A stretch of DNA of 60,110 nucleotides from Derxia lacustris (GTDB lineage: Bacteria > Pseudomonadota > Gammaproteobacteria > Burkholderiales > Burkholderiaceae_E). Both the position numbers and the translations under genes were made by a program. Location of the stretch: the NCBI RefSeq assembly GCF_002105195.1, contig NZ_MUHU01000003.1:1-60110 (forward strand), given 5' to 3'. Each line of letters opens with the position of its first letter. Position 1 is the stretch's first letter. The notes beneath the pieces are model-generated. The model worked only from the letters and a program-made list of their open reading frames with translations, was not told the origin of the DNA and did no database searches. Positions 8,125 through 17,848 of the stretch are shown piece after piece.

Positions 8125-10266
8125 TCAGACAGTGCCGGCTGGCGCATCGTCCGCCGTCGCGGGCGTGGCGGCAGCGGGGACTTCCCCGTCGCCGGCATCG
8201 GCATCGGCGGCCGGCGCGGCGCCGACCACGGCGGCTTCGCCCTCGGCTTCCTCGGCCACGGCGTCGGTGCTGTCGGGCAGGTCGTCTTCCAGCGCCTCCA
8301 CGTCGGCGGGCGCGGCTTCCTCGTGGACGGCGGCGAGCCGGCCTTCGACCGTGAGCGCGGCTTCGTCGACCGCGATCACGTCGACTTCAACCCGCGTGCC
8401 CGGCGGCAGATGGCCGATGCCGGCCAGCGACAGCACCAGCGGCAGCGCGGCGAGGCGCACGTTCTCGTTGCGCAGCACCACGGCGTCGAGCCGCTTGCCG
8501 CCGCCGATGCAGCCTTCCTGCGCCAGCCAGCGCAAGCACCAGTAGCGCTCCAGCGCCGACTGCACGCTGGCATAGGCCGCGTAGGCCGCATCGAAGGCGC
8601 CGATGATCGCGAACAGCTCGGCCGAGTTCTTGGGGAAGGGCACCGGCTCGCCGCGCGCGACGGCCAGGATCTGCCACTGGTTCACCAGATCGACATAGCG
8701 GCGCAGCGGCGAGCTGCTCCAGGCGTAGTGCTTGACGCCGATGCCGATGTGCTGCGCCGCATGCGTCTGCATGCGCACCGCGCTCTGGCGCGCGCCGGGC
8801 CGGGCCCAGTGCGTCTGCACGCGGTAGATGCCGGGCACGCCAGCCTCGTCGAGCAGGCGGCCCCAGTTGCTGTTCGCGAAGATCATCCACTCGGCCACGA
8901 TGCGGTCGAGCGGCGCATCGCGCTTGCGCTGGTCGATGACGATGCGCTCGGCGCCGTCGTCGCCCACCACCACGCGGAAGTTGAAGTCGGTGCGGTTGCG
9001 CGGCTCGGGCTTGCCGCGAATCTGCTCGCGGTCGCTGGCGAGCCGGTCACCGAGGCGGGCCAGCATGCGCAGCTCGCGCTTGAACGGGAATTCGGTGTCG
9101 TCGTCGACCAGCGTCTGCTCGGTGATGAGCGCATCGAGCTGGTCGTGGCGCAGGTTGGCGGCGATGGGCACGCGCTCGACCACGGTTCTGGTGGCCAGGC
9201 ATTCGCCCGATTCGGGATCGAAGTCGCCGTAGATCGACAGCGCCGGCCGCGCCGTGCCCTCGCCGAGCGTGAACACCTGCACCAGCGCGTCGGGCAGCAT
9301 GGTGATCTTCTCGCCCGGCGTGTAGACGGTGGAGAGGCGCTTGCGCGCAATGGCGTCGAGCGCATCGCCGGGGCGGATGGCGAGCCCAGGCGCGGCGATG
9401 TGCACGCCGACGCGCACCGTGCCGCCGGCCAGCCATTGCACCGACAGCGCATCGTCGATCTCGGTGGTCTGCGAATCGTCGATGGAGAAGGCCTGGACAT
9501 CGGCGACCGGCAGGCTGGCGGCGGCGTCGACGGCGGCGGTCGGCAGCTCGAAATTGCCAAAGCCGGTGCCGCGCGGAAACCATTCCACGAGGAAGCGGCC
9601 GCGATGCAAATCCTTGACCGACGCGAACGCGCCGGCCTTGAGCAGCAGCTTTTCGGGCTGCTGATGCGAGTCGTGCGCGGCGGCGTCGAGCGCCTTCCAC
9701 TCCATGCCGTTCTTGTCGGGCTTGAACAGCAGGAAGGCGGCGCGCGCCAGCGCCGGATCCTGGCCGGGCTCGGCGGCCCAGCCCGGCGGCAGCCGGCCCT
9801 CGATGAGTTCGCGCGCCAGTTCGGCCTGCTTTTCGGCGGCGATGCGCTTCTTTTCCTGGCTGGCGAGCGCGGCCTTGAGTTCGTTTTCGGGCGCCGGGCG
9901 GTAGCGGCCCTTGCCCTTGCGGCGGAAGTACATCGGCGCGGTATGCACGCGCAGCAGCAGCGCGGCGAACTGCACCGGGCTGAGCTTGCCGCCGAAGTAT
10001 TCGGCGCCGAGCGCGGCCACGTCGAATTCGTCCTGCGGCGCCACTTCCCACAGAAAGTCGAGGTCGATCTCGTCGGCCATCGCCTGCGCGGCGGGCAGCA
10101 GCTCGTCGGCCGGCGGCGCGTCGAACTTGAGCACGACATTGGCGGCCTTGATCTTCACGCGCCGGCCCGAGGCCATCTCGACCTGGTAGTTGGTGGCGTC
10201 GGCGCCGTGGGCGTCGAGCACGGCGCCGGCCTTGAAGCCGCCGTCTTCTTCAAACAGAACTTGCAT
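8125..10266 (-). CDS. RNB-domain exoribonuclease (RNase II family)
   Basis: About 713 residues from the ATG at 10266 (MQVLFEEDGGF). The RNB catalytic motif SIDDSQTTEIDDALSV lies near residues 258-273, with the conserved acidic residues of the RNase II/R active site, and the later block SSSPLRRYVDLVNQ is also typical. The C-terminus has an acidic tail followed by an Ala-rich end. It degrades single-stranded RNA 3' to 5'. An intrinsic terminator ends only 10 bases before this start, and no Shine-Dalgarno is visible; a TTG at 10278 is an alternative start inside the terminator tail. Confidence 0.92.
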   Translation of the reverse strand: MQVLFEEDGGFKAGAVLDAHGADATNYQVEMASGRRVKIKAANVVLKFDAPPADELLPAAQAMADEIDLDFLWEVAPQDEFDVAALGAEYFGGKLSPVQFAALLLRVHTAPMYFRRKGKGRYRPAPENELKAALASQEKKRIAAEKQAELARELIEGRLPPGWAAEPGQDPALARAAFLLFKPDKNGMEWKALDAAAHDSHQQPEKLLLKAGAFASVKDLHRGRFLVEWFPRGTGFGNFELPTAAVDAAASLPVADVQAFSIDDSQTTEIDDALSVQWLAGGTVRVGVHIAAPGLAIRPGDALDAIARKRLSTVYTPGEKITMLPDALVQVFTLGEGTARPALSIYGDFDPESGECLATRTVVERVPIAANLRHDQLDALITEQTLVDDDTEFPFKRELRMLARLGDRLASDREQIRGKPEPRNRTDFNFRVVVGDDGAERIVIDQRKRDAPLDRIVAEWMIFANSNWGRLLDEAGVPGIYRVQTHWARPGARQSAVRMQTHAAQHIGIGVKHYAWSSSPLRRYVDLVNQWQILAVARGEPVPFPKNSAELFAIIGAFDAAYAAYASVQSALERYWCLRWLAQEGCIGGGKRLDAVVLRNENVRLAALPLVLSLAGIGHLPPGTRVEVDVIAVDEAALTVEGRLAAVHEEAAPADVEALEDDLPDSTDAVAEEAEGEAAVVGAAPAADADAGDGEVPAAATPATADDAPAGTV

Positions 10267-10276
10267 CGTGGATCGC

Positions 10277-10301
10277 AAAAAAGGGCCGCGCGGAGCGGCC
10301 C
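10277..10301 (-). terminator. Intrinsic terminator of the mpl-yqiA-fabG unit
   Basis: On the minus strand GGGCCGC, a 5-nt loop and GCGGCCC form a 7-bp stem followed directly by six T. It lies 130 bp past the fabG-like stop and 10 bp before the RNB start codon, so it separates two minus-strand operons. Confidence 0.85.
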
Positions 10302-10431
10302 GTGGGTAGCAGGTGATGGCCGCGCGCCCGGCAGGGCGGCGTGCGGCGGAAAGCGCGGAGGTTAGCGCCTGACGGTAACGGGCGCCGGTGGGGCTTGCGG
10401 CGAGCGCGGCCCGGACCGGCGGCCCGGGCGC

Positions 10432-11172
10432 TCAGACCGTCATGCCGCCGCCCACCTCGATGACGGCGCCGTTGATGTAGCTGGCCTCGTCGCTGGCGAG
10501 GAAGGCATAGACGTTGGCGATTTCTTCGGGCTGGGCGAGGCGGCCGAGCGGCACATGGGCCTTCATCTGGTCGAGCACCTTGGCCGGGATGGTGTCGAGG
10601 ATGTGCGTCGCGACGAAACCCGGGCAGACGGCATTCACGCGGATGCCCTTCGGCCCCAGCTCGCGCGCCCAGGTCTTGGCGAAGGCGATGACGCCGGCCT
10701 TGGTCGCGGCGTAGTTGGTCTGGCCGAAGTTGCCGTACAGCCCGACCACGCTCGACGCGTTGAGGATCACGCCGCGCCCGGCGCCGATCATCGCGTCGGC
10801 GACCGCCTGCGCGCAGTTGAAGACGCCGCGCAGGTTCACGTCGATCACGCGGTCGAACTGGGCGGCGGTCATCTTGACGAGGCGCGCGTCCTGGGTGATG
10901 CCGGCGTTGTTCACCAGCACGTCGATGCGGCCGTAGGCGTCGAGCGTGGCCATGACCATCGTGTCGACGCTCTCGCGGTCGGTCACGTCGACGACGAAGC
11001 CCCGCGCCTGGGCGCCGTCGCGGTGCAGCGCGGTGACGGCGGCATCCACCTGGGCCGCGTCCAGGTCGCAGACGATGCAGATCGCGCCCTCGGCGGCGAA
11101 CTTGCGCACCGTGGCCAGGCCGATGCCGTTGGCGGCGCCGGTGACGATGGCGACCTTGGCGTTGAGTCTCAT
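10432..11172 (-). CDS. Short-chain dehydrogenase, 3-oxoacyl-ACP/acetoacetyl-CoA reductase type
   Basis: 246 residues, classical SDR. Visible are the NAD(P)-binding motif [16 protein letters not shown], catalytic Ser in NASSVVG, YAATK (the Y-x3-K pair), and a C-terminal [14 protein letters not shown]. Closest to FabG/PhaB-type reductases, which make 3-hydroxyacyl-ACP or 3-hydroxybutyryl-CoA with NADPH. It stands alone, without acpP, fabD or pha genes, so the exact substrate is not clear. It follows the yqiA gene by 30 bp and ends 130 bp before the terminator at 10277-10301. Confidence 0.88.
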   Translation of the reverse strand: MRLNAKVAIVTGAANGIGLATVRKFAAEGAICIVCDLDAAQVDAAVTALHRDGAQARGFVVDVTDRESVDTMVMATLDAYGRIDVLVNNAGITQDARLVKMTAAQFDRVIDVNLRGVFNCAQAVADAMIGAGRGVILNASSVVGLYGNFGQTNYAATKAGVIAFAKTWARELGPKGIRVNAVCPGFVATHILDTIPAKVLDQMKAHVPLGRLAQPEEIANVYAFLASDEASYINGAVIEVGGGMTV

Positions 11173-11202
11173 GGCTTGCTGTTCCGGAGAAGGGCGCGGC
11201 GC

Positions 11203-11871
11203 TCAGGCCGCGATGCCGCAGAAATCGAGGATGGCCGGCAGGTGGTCCTCGAAGTCGGACAGGCCGTGATCCGAGCCCTGCACGATGGTCTTGCGCGCGC
11301 CGGCGTAGAAGGCGTCGGCCTCGCGCCAGTCGAGCACCTCGTCGCCGGTGGCGGCGATGAGGAAATAGCGCTCGGGCCGGGTGATGCCGGCCGGCGCGAG
11401 CGCGCGCAGCTCGTCCACATAGCCGGGCAGGAACTCGAAGCTCTGGCTCTCGTCGTGAAAATAGGTGTGCGTGCCGACCAGCCCCGACAGGTCGCGCTGG
11501 GCATTGACCGCCGGATTGATGAGCACCGCGCGGCAACCGAGCCGCTCGGCCGCGACCGTGGCGTAGAGCCCGCCAAGCGACGAGCCGACCACCACCAGCT
11601 CGCGTGCCGGATCGGCGCCGTTGAGCGCCACCTGGCACACCGCGATGGCCAGCCGCGCCGCCAGCGAGGGCGACGGCGGCAGCGACGGCGAATGGAAGCG
11701 GTCGCCCAGCTCCAGATCGTCGAGCGCGCGCGCCAGCCGGCGCGACTTGAACGACGCCGGCGACGAGCGGAAGCCGTGGAAATACACGACGGCTGCCGGC
11801 GCGCTGTCGCCGCGCTCGCCCGCGCCGCCGGGCCGGCCGTCGCGCCAGTCGTCCATGCGCGGCGCGCTCAT
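11203..11871 (-). CDS. YqiA/YcfP family alpha/beta-fold esterase
   Basis: About 222 residues starting MSAPRMDDWRDG. It has the hydrolase landmarks VVYFHGFRSSPASFKS near the N-terminus, the nucleophile elbow VGSSLGGLYA, an Asp in ATGDEVLDW, and a late His in GSDHGLSDFE. Family members are small cytosolic esterases (UPF0227). The ATG overlaps the mpl TGA (ATGA), which fixes the start and implies translational coupling. An upstream in-frame extension is antisense-like and was not used. Confidence 0.87.
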   Translation of the reverse strand: MSAPRMDDWRDGRPGGAGERGDSAPAAVVYFHGFRSSPASFKSRRLARALDDLELGDRFHSPSLPPSPSLAARLAIAVCQVALNGADPARELVVVGSSLGGLYATVAAERLGCRAVLINPAVNAQRDLSGLVGTHTYFHDESQSFEFLPGYVDELRALAPAGITRPERYFLIAATGDEVLDWREADAFYAGARKTIVQGSDHGLSDFEDHLPAILDFCGIAA

Positions 11872-13310
11872 GCGTCGGCCTTGCCGGCGAGGGCGTCGAG
11901 CAGCCGGTGATGCACGCCGCCAAAGCCGCCGTTGCTCATCACCAGCACGCGGTCGCCGGGGCGCGCGGCGGCGGCCACGGCATCGACCAGATCGGCCAGC
12001 TCGTGGAAGGCGCGGGCCCGGTCGCCGAGCGGCGCGAGCGCCTCGGCCAGATCCCAGCCGAGCGCGTCGCGGCCCTCGCGCGCGCCAAAGCCGAACACCA
12101 GATCGGCGCCCGAAAGCGAACCCGGCAGCTGGGCCTTCATGGCGCCGAGCTTCATGGTGTTGGAGCGCGGCTCCAGCACGGCGAGGATGCGCGGGCCGGG
12201 ACCGATGGCGCGGCGCAGGCCGGCGACGGTGGTCTCGATGGCGGTCGGGTGATGCGCGAAATCGTCGTACACGCGCACGCCGGCCGCCTCGCCGCGCAGC
12301 TCCATGCGGCGCTTGACCGAGCGGAAGCGCGCGAGCGCGTCGATGGCCTTGGCCGGCGCCACGCCTGCGTGCTCGGCGGCGGCGAGCGCCGCGAGCGCAT
12401 TCATGCGGTTGTGCTCGCCTTGCAGCGCGATGTCGAAGGCGCTGGCGGGCAGCCGGCCGAGTACAGTATTGCCGCGCAGGAATTCGAGATCGGTGGCGGC
12501 GGGCGGGATCAGCGTCGCGCCGCCCGAGGCGACACCGACGGCCGGCACCTCGCGCAACCACCAGCCGTCCTCGGCGCCAAACCGTTCCACCGCCGACCAG
12601 CAGCCGCGTTCCAGCACCCGCGCCAGCGCCGGTTCGCGCGCATTCGTCACCAGCCGGCCACTGCCCGGCACGGTGCGCACCAGATGATGGAACTGGGTCT
12701 CGATGGCGCCCAGGTCGGGAAAGATGTCGGCATGGTCGAACTCAAGATTGTTGAGCACGGCGGTGCGCGGCCGGTAGTGCACGAACTTGCTGCGCTTGTC
12801 GAAGAAGGCGGTGTCGTACTCGTCGGCCTCGATGACGAAGCAGGGGCTGCTCCAGTCGCCGTGCAGCCGCGCCGACACGCCGAAATTGAGCGGCACGCCG
12901 CCGATCAGAAAGCCCGGCGCGAGGCCCGCGTCTTCCAGAATCCAGGCCAGCAGCGAGCTGGTGGTGGTCTTGCCGTGGGTGCCGGCAACCGCCAGCACAT
13001 GCCGGCCGGCGAGGATGTGCTCGGCCACCCATTGCGGGCCGCTGGTGTACGGCAGGCCGCGATCAAGGATGGCTTCCATCAGCGGATTGCCGCGGCTGAC
13101 CACATTGCCCACCACGAACAGATCGGGCGCGAGGCCCAGCTGCTCGGGCGACCAGCCCGAGATCAGTTCGATGCCGGCCGCTTCGAGCTGGCTGCTCATG
13201 GGCGGATAGACGTTGGCGTCGCAACCGGTGACGCGATGGCCCGCCTGGCGCGCGAGCTGCGCGACACCGCCCATGAAGGTGCCGCAGATGCCAAGAATGT
13301 GGATGTGCAT
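11868..13310 (-). CDS. mpl: UDP-N-acetylmuramate:L-Ala-gamma-D-Glu-meso-DAP ligase
   Basis: About 480 residues from MHIHILGICGTFMGGVA, the standard Mpl/MurC N-terminus. The Mur-ligase ATP loop is AGTHGKTTTSSLLAWIL, and the C-terminal domain has YDDFAHHPTAIETT. It reattaches recycled murein tripeptide to UDP-MurNAc in cell-wall recycling. A longer open frame reaches 13421, but its first 37 residues are Arg/Pro-rich and unlike the family. It overlaps the yqiA gene by 4 bp and is divergent from the gene at 13454. Confidence 0.94.
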   Translation of the reverse strand: MHIHILGICGTFMGGVAQLARQAGHRVTGCDANVYPPMSSQLEAAGIELISGWSPEQLGLAPDLFVVGNVVSRGNPLMEAILDRGLPYTSGPQWVAEHILAGRHVLAVAGTHGKTTTSSLLAWILEDAGLAPGFLIGGVPLNFGVSARLHGDWSSPCFVIEADEYDTAFFDKRSKFVHYRPRTAVLNNLEFDHADIFPDLGAIETQFHHLVRTVPGSGRLVTNAREPALARVLERGCWSAVERFGAEDGWWLREVPAVGVASGGATLIPPAATDLEFLRGNTVLGRLPASAFDIALQGEHNRMNALAALAAAEHAGVAPAKAIDALARFRSVKRRMELRGEAAGVRVYDDFAHHPTAIETTVAGLRRAIGPGPRILAVLEPRSNTMKLGAMKAQLPGSLSGADLVFGFGAREGRDALGWDLAEALAPLGDRARAFHELADLVDAVAAAARPGDRVLVMSNGGFGGVHHRLLDALAGKADA

Positions 13311-13453
13311 ATGCCGAGGGATTCTATCGGACGGGTTTTGACGCGCCGGCGGTCCGCCCGGCGCCGACGTCGGGCGGGAACGCGCCACGCCGGGCCGGCG
13401 TCCAAGCGGAATGCGCGGCAATCCGCTGCCGCCCCTCCGCTACCATCGATTCC

Positions 13454-14026
13454 ATGTCCAGCTCAGCCCATCTCCGCGAGCGCATCGCCGCCGCCGCCGC
13501 CCGCCTCGTCGCCGAGGACGGACTCGACTACGCCTCGGCCAAGCGCAAGGCCGCGCGCGAGGTGCTCGGCCGCCAGCAGGGCGATGCCGACCTGCTGCCC
13601 GACGACGACGAAATCGAGGAGGAGCTGCGCACCTATCAGCGCCTCTACCAGGGCGACAGCCAGCCGGCGCGGGTCGAGCGGCTGCGCCGCGTGGCGCTCG
13701 ACGTGATGACGCTGCTCGGCCATCAACCGCTGTGGCTGGTCGGCGCGGTCGCCAACGGCACCGCCGGCGAGCTGTCGGAGGTGTACTTGCAGGCCTACGT
13801 GGACACCAGCAAGGAAGTGCACATCGACCTGCTCAATGCCGGCGTCGATGCCGATGCCGACGAGATCGCCAACCCCTTCGGGCGCGGCCGGGTCGAGCGG
13901 CTGAGCTTTCTGTGGCGCGGCGAGGCGGTGCACATCACCTGCTATGCGCCGCGTCAGGCGCGGCAGATCGGCGAGCAGGTGCCCGAGCGGCTGTCGCGCG
14001 ATGCGCTCGCCGCGCTGCTCGGCTGA
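13454..14026 (+). CDS. Conserved hypothetical protein, possible nucleotidyltransferase fold
   Basis: 190 residues, soluble, acidic. An N-terminal helical part (residues 1-55, with LLPDDDEIEEEL) precedes a mixed alpha/beta part with HQPLWLVGAVANGTAG and the acidic run VHIDLLNAGVDADADE. Similar proteins sit beside mpl in other betaproteobacteria; the G-A-x-x-N-G-T followed by a D-x-D pattern recalls nucleotidyltransferases, but this is an inference. Function unknown. Confidence 0.75.
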   Translation: MSSSAHLRERIAAAAARLVAEDGLDYASAKRKAAREVLGRQQGDADLLPDDDEIEEELRTYQRLYQGDSQPARVERLRRVALDVMTLLGHQPLWLVGAVANGTAGELSEVYLQAYVDTSKEVHIDLLNAGVDADADEIANPFGRGRVERLSFLWRGEAVHITCYAPRQARQIGEQVPERLSRDALAALLG

Positions 14027-14053
14027 ATCTTTCATGCGCCAACGGAGCAAGCG

Positions 14054-14629
<576 letters not shown>

Positions 14630-14844
14630 ACGGCGCGGCTGCCGGCGGTTGCTGGCGCAATGGCTGGACTTTGACCGACGTTGTCGCCACACTGCGCCGC
14701 CTTGCCAGCCGCCCCGCGCGGCGTCCGGGTGCCACGGCGCCAACCCAGCAACGCCCGCCGGCACGGCAGCCAACGGCGCCGGCCGTGCAACCCGTCACTT
14801 GATGACCCTGCCACCGGGTTGAGCGCAAATATCCCCAGTAAATA

Positions 14845-14872
14845 CAAATTGGCTACAATTGAAGCCAATTTG
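14845..14872. promoter_or_regulatory. Perfect inverted repeat in the accB promoter region
   Basis: CAAATTGGCT and AGCCAATTTG form perfect 10-bp arms around an 8-bp spacer in the AT-rich part of the 311-bp gap (14630-14940) before accB. A -10-like TACAAT (14854-14859) overlaps the spacer, but no convincing -35 is at the right distance. The position 70 bp before the ATG suggests an operator for the acc operon. The rest of the gap is GC-rich and holds no recognisable gene; aroQ, often found here in relatives, is absent. Confidence 0.6.
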
Positions 14873-14940
14873 AATCAGATGCGGCTGTCGCAGCGCCGCA
14901 TTCCGGCCCTGCCGCACGGGCAACGCCTTTCAGGACACGC

Positions 14941-15396
14941 ATGGATCTCCGCAAGCTCAAGACGCTCATCGATCTCGTCGCCGACTCCGGCATCTCGGAA
15001 CTCGAAGTCACCGAGGCCGACGGCAAGGTACGCATCGTCAAGGCCGCGCCGCCCGCACCGGCACCCGTCTATGTGCAGCAGGCCGCCGCGCCGGCTCCGG
15101 TCGCCGTGGCCGGCGCACCGGCCGCCGCGCCGGTGGCCGCCGCCGAACCCGAGGCGCCCAAGGGCCATGTGGTCAAGTCGCCGATGGTCGGCACCTTCTA
15201 CCGCTCGCCCTCGCCGGGCGCCAAGTCGTTCATCGAGCTGGGCTCGACCGTCAAGGAAGGCGACACGCTCTGCATCATCGAGGCGATGAAGCTGCTCAAT
15301 GAGATCGAGGCCGACGCCAGCGGCGAGATCAAGCAGATCCTGGTCGAGAACGGTCAGGCGGTCGAATACGGCCAGCCGCTGTTCATCATCGGCTGA
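14941..15396 (+). CDS. accB: Biotin carboxyl carrier protein of acetyl-CoA carboxylase
   Basis: 151 residues. An N-terminal helical part ([18 protein letters not shown]) and an Ala/Pro-rich linker (residues 36-73) precede a biotinyl domain with EAMKLLNE; Lys117 is the biotinylation site. It carries CO2 from biotin carboxylase to the carboxyltransferase in the first step of fatty-acid synthesis. accC follows 94 bp downstream, the usual accBC operon. Confidence 0.96.
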   Translation: MDLRKLKTLIDLVADSGISELEVTEADGKVRIVKAAPPAPAPVYVQQAAAPAPVAVAGAPAAAPVAAAEPEAPKGHVVKSPMVGTFYRSPSPGAKSFIELGSTVKEGDTLCIIEAMKLLNEIEADASGEIKQILVENGQAVEYGQPLFIIG

Positions 15397-15490
15397 GCAT
15401 TCCCGCCTTCCGGGCGCGCACGATTTAGCTGCGCGCCGCCGCCGGCTCCACGCCGCCCGGCGCCCTCCCCGATCCCGAGGCTTCACCCCC

Positions 15491-16855
15491 ATGTTCCAGA
15501 AAATCCTGATCGCCAACCGAGGCGAGATCGCGCTGCGCATCCAGCGCGCCTGCCGCGAAATGGACATCAAGACGGTCGTCGTCCATTCCGAGGCCGATTC
15601 GCAGGCCAAGTACGTGAAGCTGGCCGACGAGTCGGTCTGCATCGGCCCGGCGCCGTCGGCACTCAGCTATCTCAATGTGCCGGCCATCATCAGCGCGGCC
15701 GAGGTCAGCGACGCCGAGGCGATCCATCCCGGCTACGGCTTCCTGAGCGAGAACGCCGACTTCGCCGAGCGCGTCGAGCAGTCGGGCTTCACCTTCATCG
15801 GCCCGCGCCCCGACACCATCCGCCTGATGGGCGACAAGGTCTCGGCCAAGCAGTCGATGATCAAGGCCGGCGTGCCCTGCGTGCCGGGCTCGGACGGCGC
15901 CCTGCCCGAAGACCCGAAGGAGATCGTGAAGATCGCGCGGGCCGTAGGCTATCCGGTCATCATCAAGGCGTCGGGCGGCGGCGGCGGTCGCGGCATGCGC
16001 GTGGTGCATACCGAGGCGGCGCTCATCAGCGCGGTGACCACCACCCGCGCCGAAGCTGGCGCAGCCTTCGGCAATCCCGAGGTCTATCTCGAAAAGTTTC
16101 TCGAGAATCCGCGCCACATCGAGATCCAGATCCTGGCCGACGAGCATGGCAACGTGGTCTATCTGGGCGAGCGCGACTGCTCGATGCAACGCCGCCACCA
16201 GAAGGTGCTTGAAGAAGCCCCGGCGCCGCATCTTCTGCCCAAGCTGCGCGACCGCATCGGCGCGCGCTGTGCCGATGCCTGCAAGAAGATCGGCTACCGC
16301 GGCGCCGGCACCATCGAGTTCCTGTACGAGAACGGCGAGTTCTATTTCATCGAGATGAACACGCGGGTGCAGGTCGAGCATCCGGTGACCGAGATGATTA
16401 CCGGCATCGACATCGTGCAGCAGCAGATCCTCATCGCCGCGCACCAGCCGCTGCCGTTCAAGCAGCGCGAGATCAAGTTCGAGGGCCATGCCATCGAATG
16501 CCGGATCAATGCCGAAGACCCGTTCACCTTCATCCCGAGCCCGGGCCGCATCACCAACTGGCATGTGCCGGGCGGCCCCGGCGTGCGCGTGGACTCGCAC
16601 GTCTACAACAACTATTTCGTGCCGCCCAACTACGACTCGATGGTCGGCAAGCTCATCACCTACGGCAAGACGCGCGATCAGGCGATCGCCCGCATGCGCG
16701 TGGCGCTGAGCGAGATGGTGGTCGAGGGCATCAAGACCAACATCCCGCTGCACCGCGAGCTGATGCTCGATCCCAAGTTCATCGAGGGCGGCACCAGCAT
16801 CCATTACCTCGAACACCGGCTTGCGCAACGCAAGCAGGGCGACGGCCCGGTCTGA
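15491..16855 (+). CDS. accC: Acetyl-CoA carboxylase, biotin carboxylase subunit
   Basis: 454 residues from [17 protein letters not shown], the canonical AccC start. The ATP-grasp Gly-rich loop [14 protein letters not shown] and the active-site blocks [18 protein letters not shown] and [16 protein letters not shown] are intact. It carboxylates the biotin of AccB with ATP and bicarbonate. The open frame extends upstream to 15299 through the accB 3' end, but that part is not coding in this frame. prmA follows 29 bp later. Confidence 0.97.
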   Translation: MFQKILIANRGEIALRIQRACREMDIKTVVVHSEADSQAKYVKLADESVCIGPAPSALSYLNVPAIISAAEVSDAEAIHPGYGFLSENADFAERVEQSGFTFIGPRPDTIRLMGDKVSAKQSMIKAGVPCVPGSDGALPEDPKEIVKIARAVGYPVIIKASGGGGGRGMRVVHTEAALISAVTTTRAEAGAAFGNPEVYLEKFLENPRHIEIQILADEHGNVVYLGERDCSMQRRHQKVLEEAPAPHLLPKLRDRIGARCADACKKIGYRGAGTIEFLYENGEFYFIEMNTRVQVEHPVTEMITGIDIVQQQILIAAHQPLPFKQREIKFEGHAIECRINAEDPFTFIPSPGRITNWHVPGGPGVRVDSHVYNNYFVPPNYDSMVGKLITYGKTRDQAIARMRVALSEMVVEGIKTNIPLHRELMLDPKFIEGGTSIHYLEHRLAQRKQGDGPV

Positions 16856-16884
16856 CCGGGCGGCAACACGCGAAGGAGACGCCC

Positions 16885-17793
16885 ATGTACGCGGAACTCG
16901 TCTACCGCATGGGCGAAGCCGAAGCCGAGGCGCTCGGCGACGCCATGCTCGATGCCGGCGCGCTGTCGGTGACGGTGGAAGACGCCGATCTCGATACCGA
17001 CGCCGAGGCGCCGATCTTTGGCGAACCCGGCCTGGAGCCGCAGGTCGCGGCCTGGACCAACAACCTGATGGTCGTGCTCATCGATGCCGGCGAATCGGCC
17101 GAGCACGCGGCGCTGGCGCTCGAAGCCCGGCTCGCCGAGGTCTACGCCGGCCGCCAGCCGCAGCGCGAGGCGATCCGCCTTGTCGACGAGCAGGACTGGG
17201 TGCGTGCCACGCAGGCGCAGTTCGATCCGATCGGCATCGGCCGACTGTGGATCGTGCCGAGCTGGCACGAGCCGCCCGCCGGCGCCGAGCATGTGATGGT
17301 GCTCGACCCGGGCATGGCCTTCGGCACTGGCAGCCATCCGACCACGCGGCTTTGCCTGGAGTGGCTGGAGCGCGAGCTGCCGGCCGGCGCGCGCGTGCTC
17401 GATTACGGCTGCGGCTCGGGCATCCTGGCCATCGCGGCGCGGCTGCTGGGCGCGGGCGAGACCGAGGGGCTCGACATCGATCTCAACGCGGTCATCGCGG
17501 CGCGCGACAACGCGGCGCGCAACCGCGTCGAGGCGCGCTTTCACGATGCCGAGACCAGCGTGTCGGCCGGCGGCTTCGACGTGGTCGTGGCCAACATCCT
17601 GTCCAATCCGCTCAAGGTGCTGGCGCCGGCGCTGGTGGCGCAGGTCAAGCCGGGCGGCGCGCTGGTGCTGTCGGGCGTGCTCGAGCGCCAGGCCGACGAA
17701 GTGGCCGCCGTGTATGCCGGTTGCGGCCTGCCGGTGGGCGTCGCGGCGACGCTCGACGGTTGGGTATGCTTGGCCGGCCGTCGGCCCGGCTGA
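16885..17793 (+). CDS. prmA: Ribosomal protein L11 methyltransferase
   Basis: 302 residues beginning MYAELVYRMGEAEAEAL. The N-terminal L11-recognition domain is followed by the class I SAM-binding motif VLDYGCGSGILAIAA, preceded by PGMAFGTGSHPTTRLCLEW, a PrmA signature; FDVVVANILSNPL is the substrate-site block. It trimethylates L11. GGAG seven bases before the ATG supports the start. Co-transcription with accC is likely. Confidence 0.95.
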   Translation: MYAELVYRMGEAEAEALGDAMLDAGALSVTVEDADLDTDAEAPIFGEPGLEPQVAAWTNNLMVVLIDAGESAEHAALALEARLAEVYAGRQPQREAIRLVDEQDWVRATQAQFDPIGIGRLWIVPSWHEPPAGAEHVMVLDPGMAFGTGSHPTTRLCLEWLERELPAGARVLDYGCGSGILAIAARLLGAGETEGLDIDLNAVIAARDNAARNRVEARFHDAETSVSAGGFDVVVANILSNPLKVLAPALVAQVKPGGALVLSGVLERQADEVAAVYAGCGLPVGVAATLDGWVCLAGRRPG

Positions 17794-17848
17794 AGCCCGC
17801 CGGCTTCGTCGCGACGGCGATCCCACCCACTCACGCTTCCTGGCGCCC

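Noticed and set aside
14630..14940. aroQ or another small gene between the TlpA-like gene and accB
   Set aside because: No frame of the right size with 3-dehydroquinate dehydratase motifs; the region looks regulatory.
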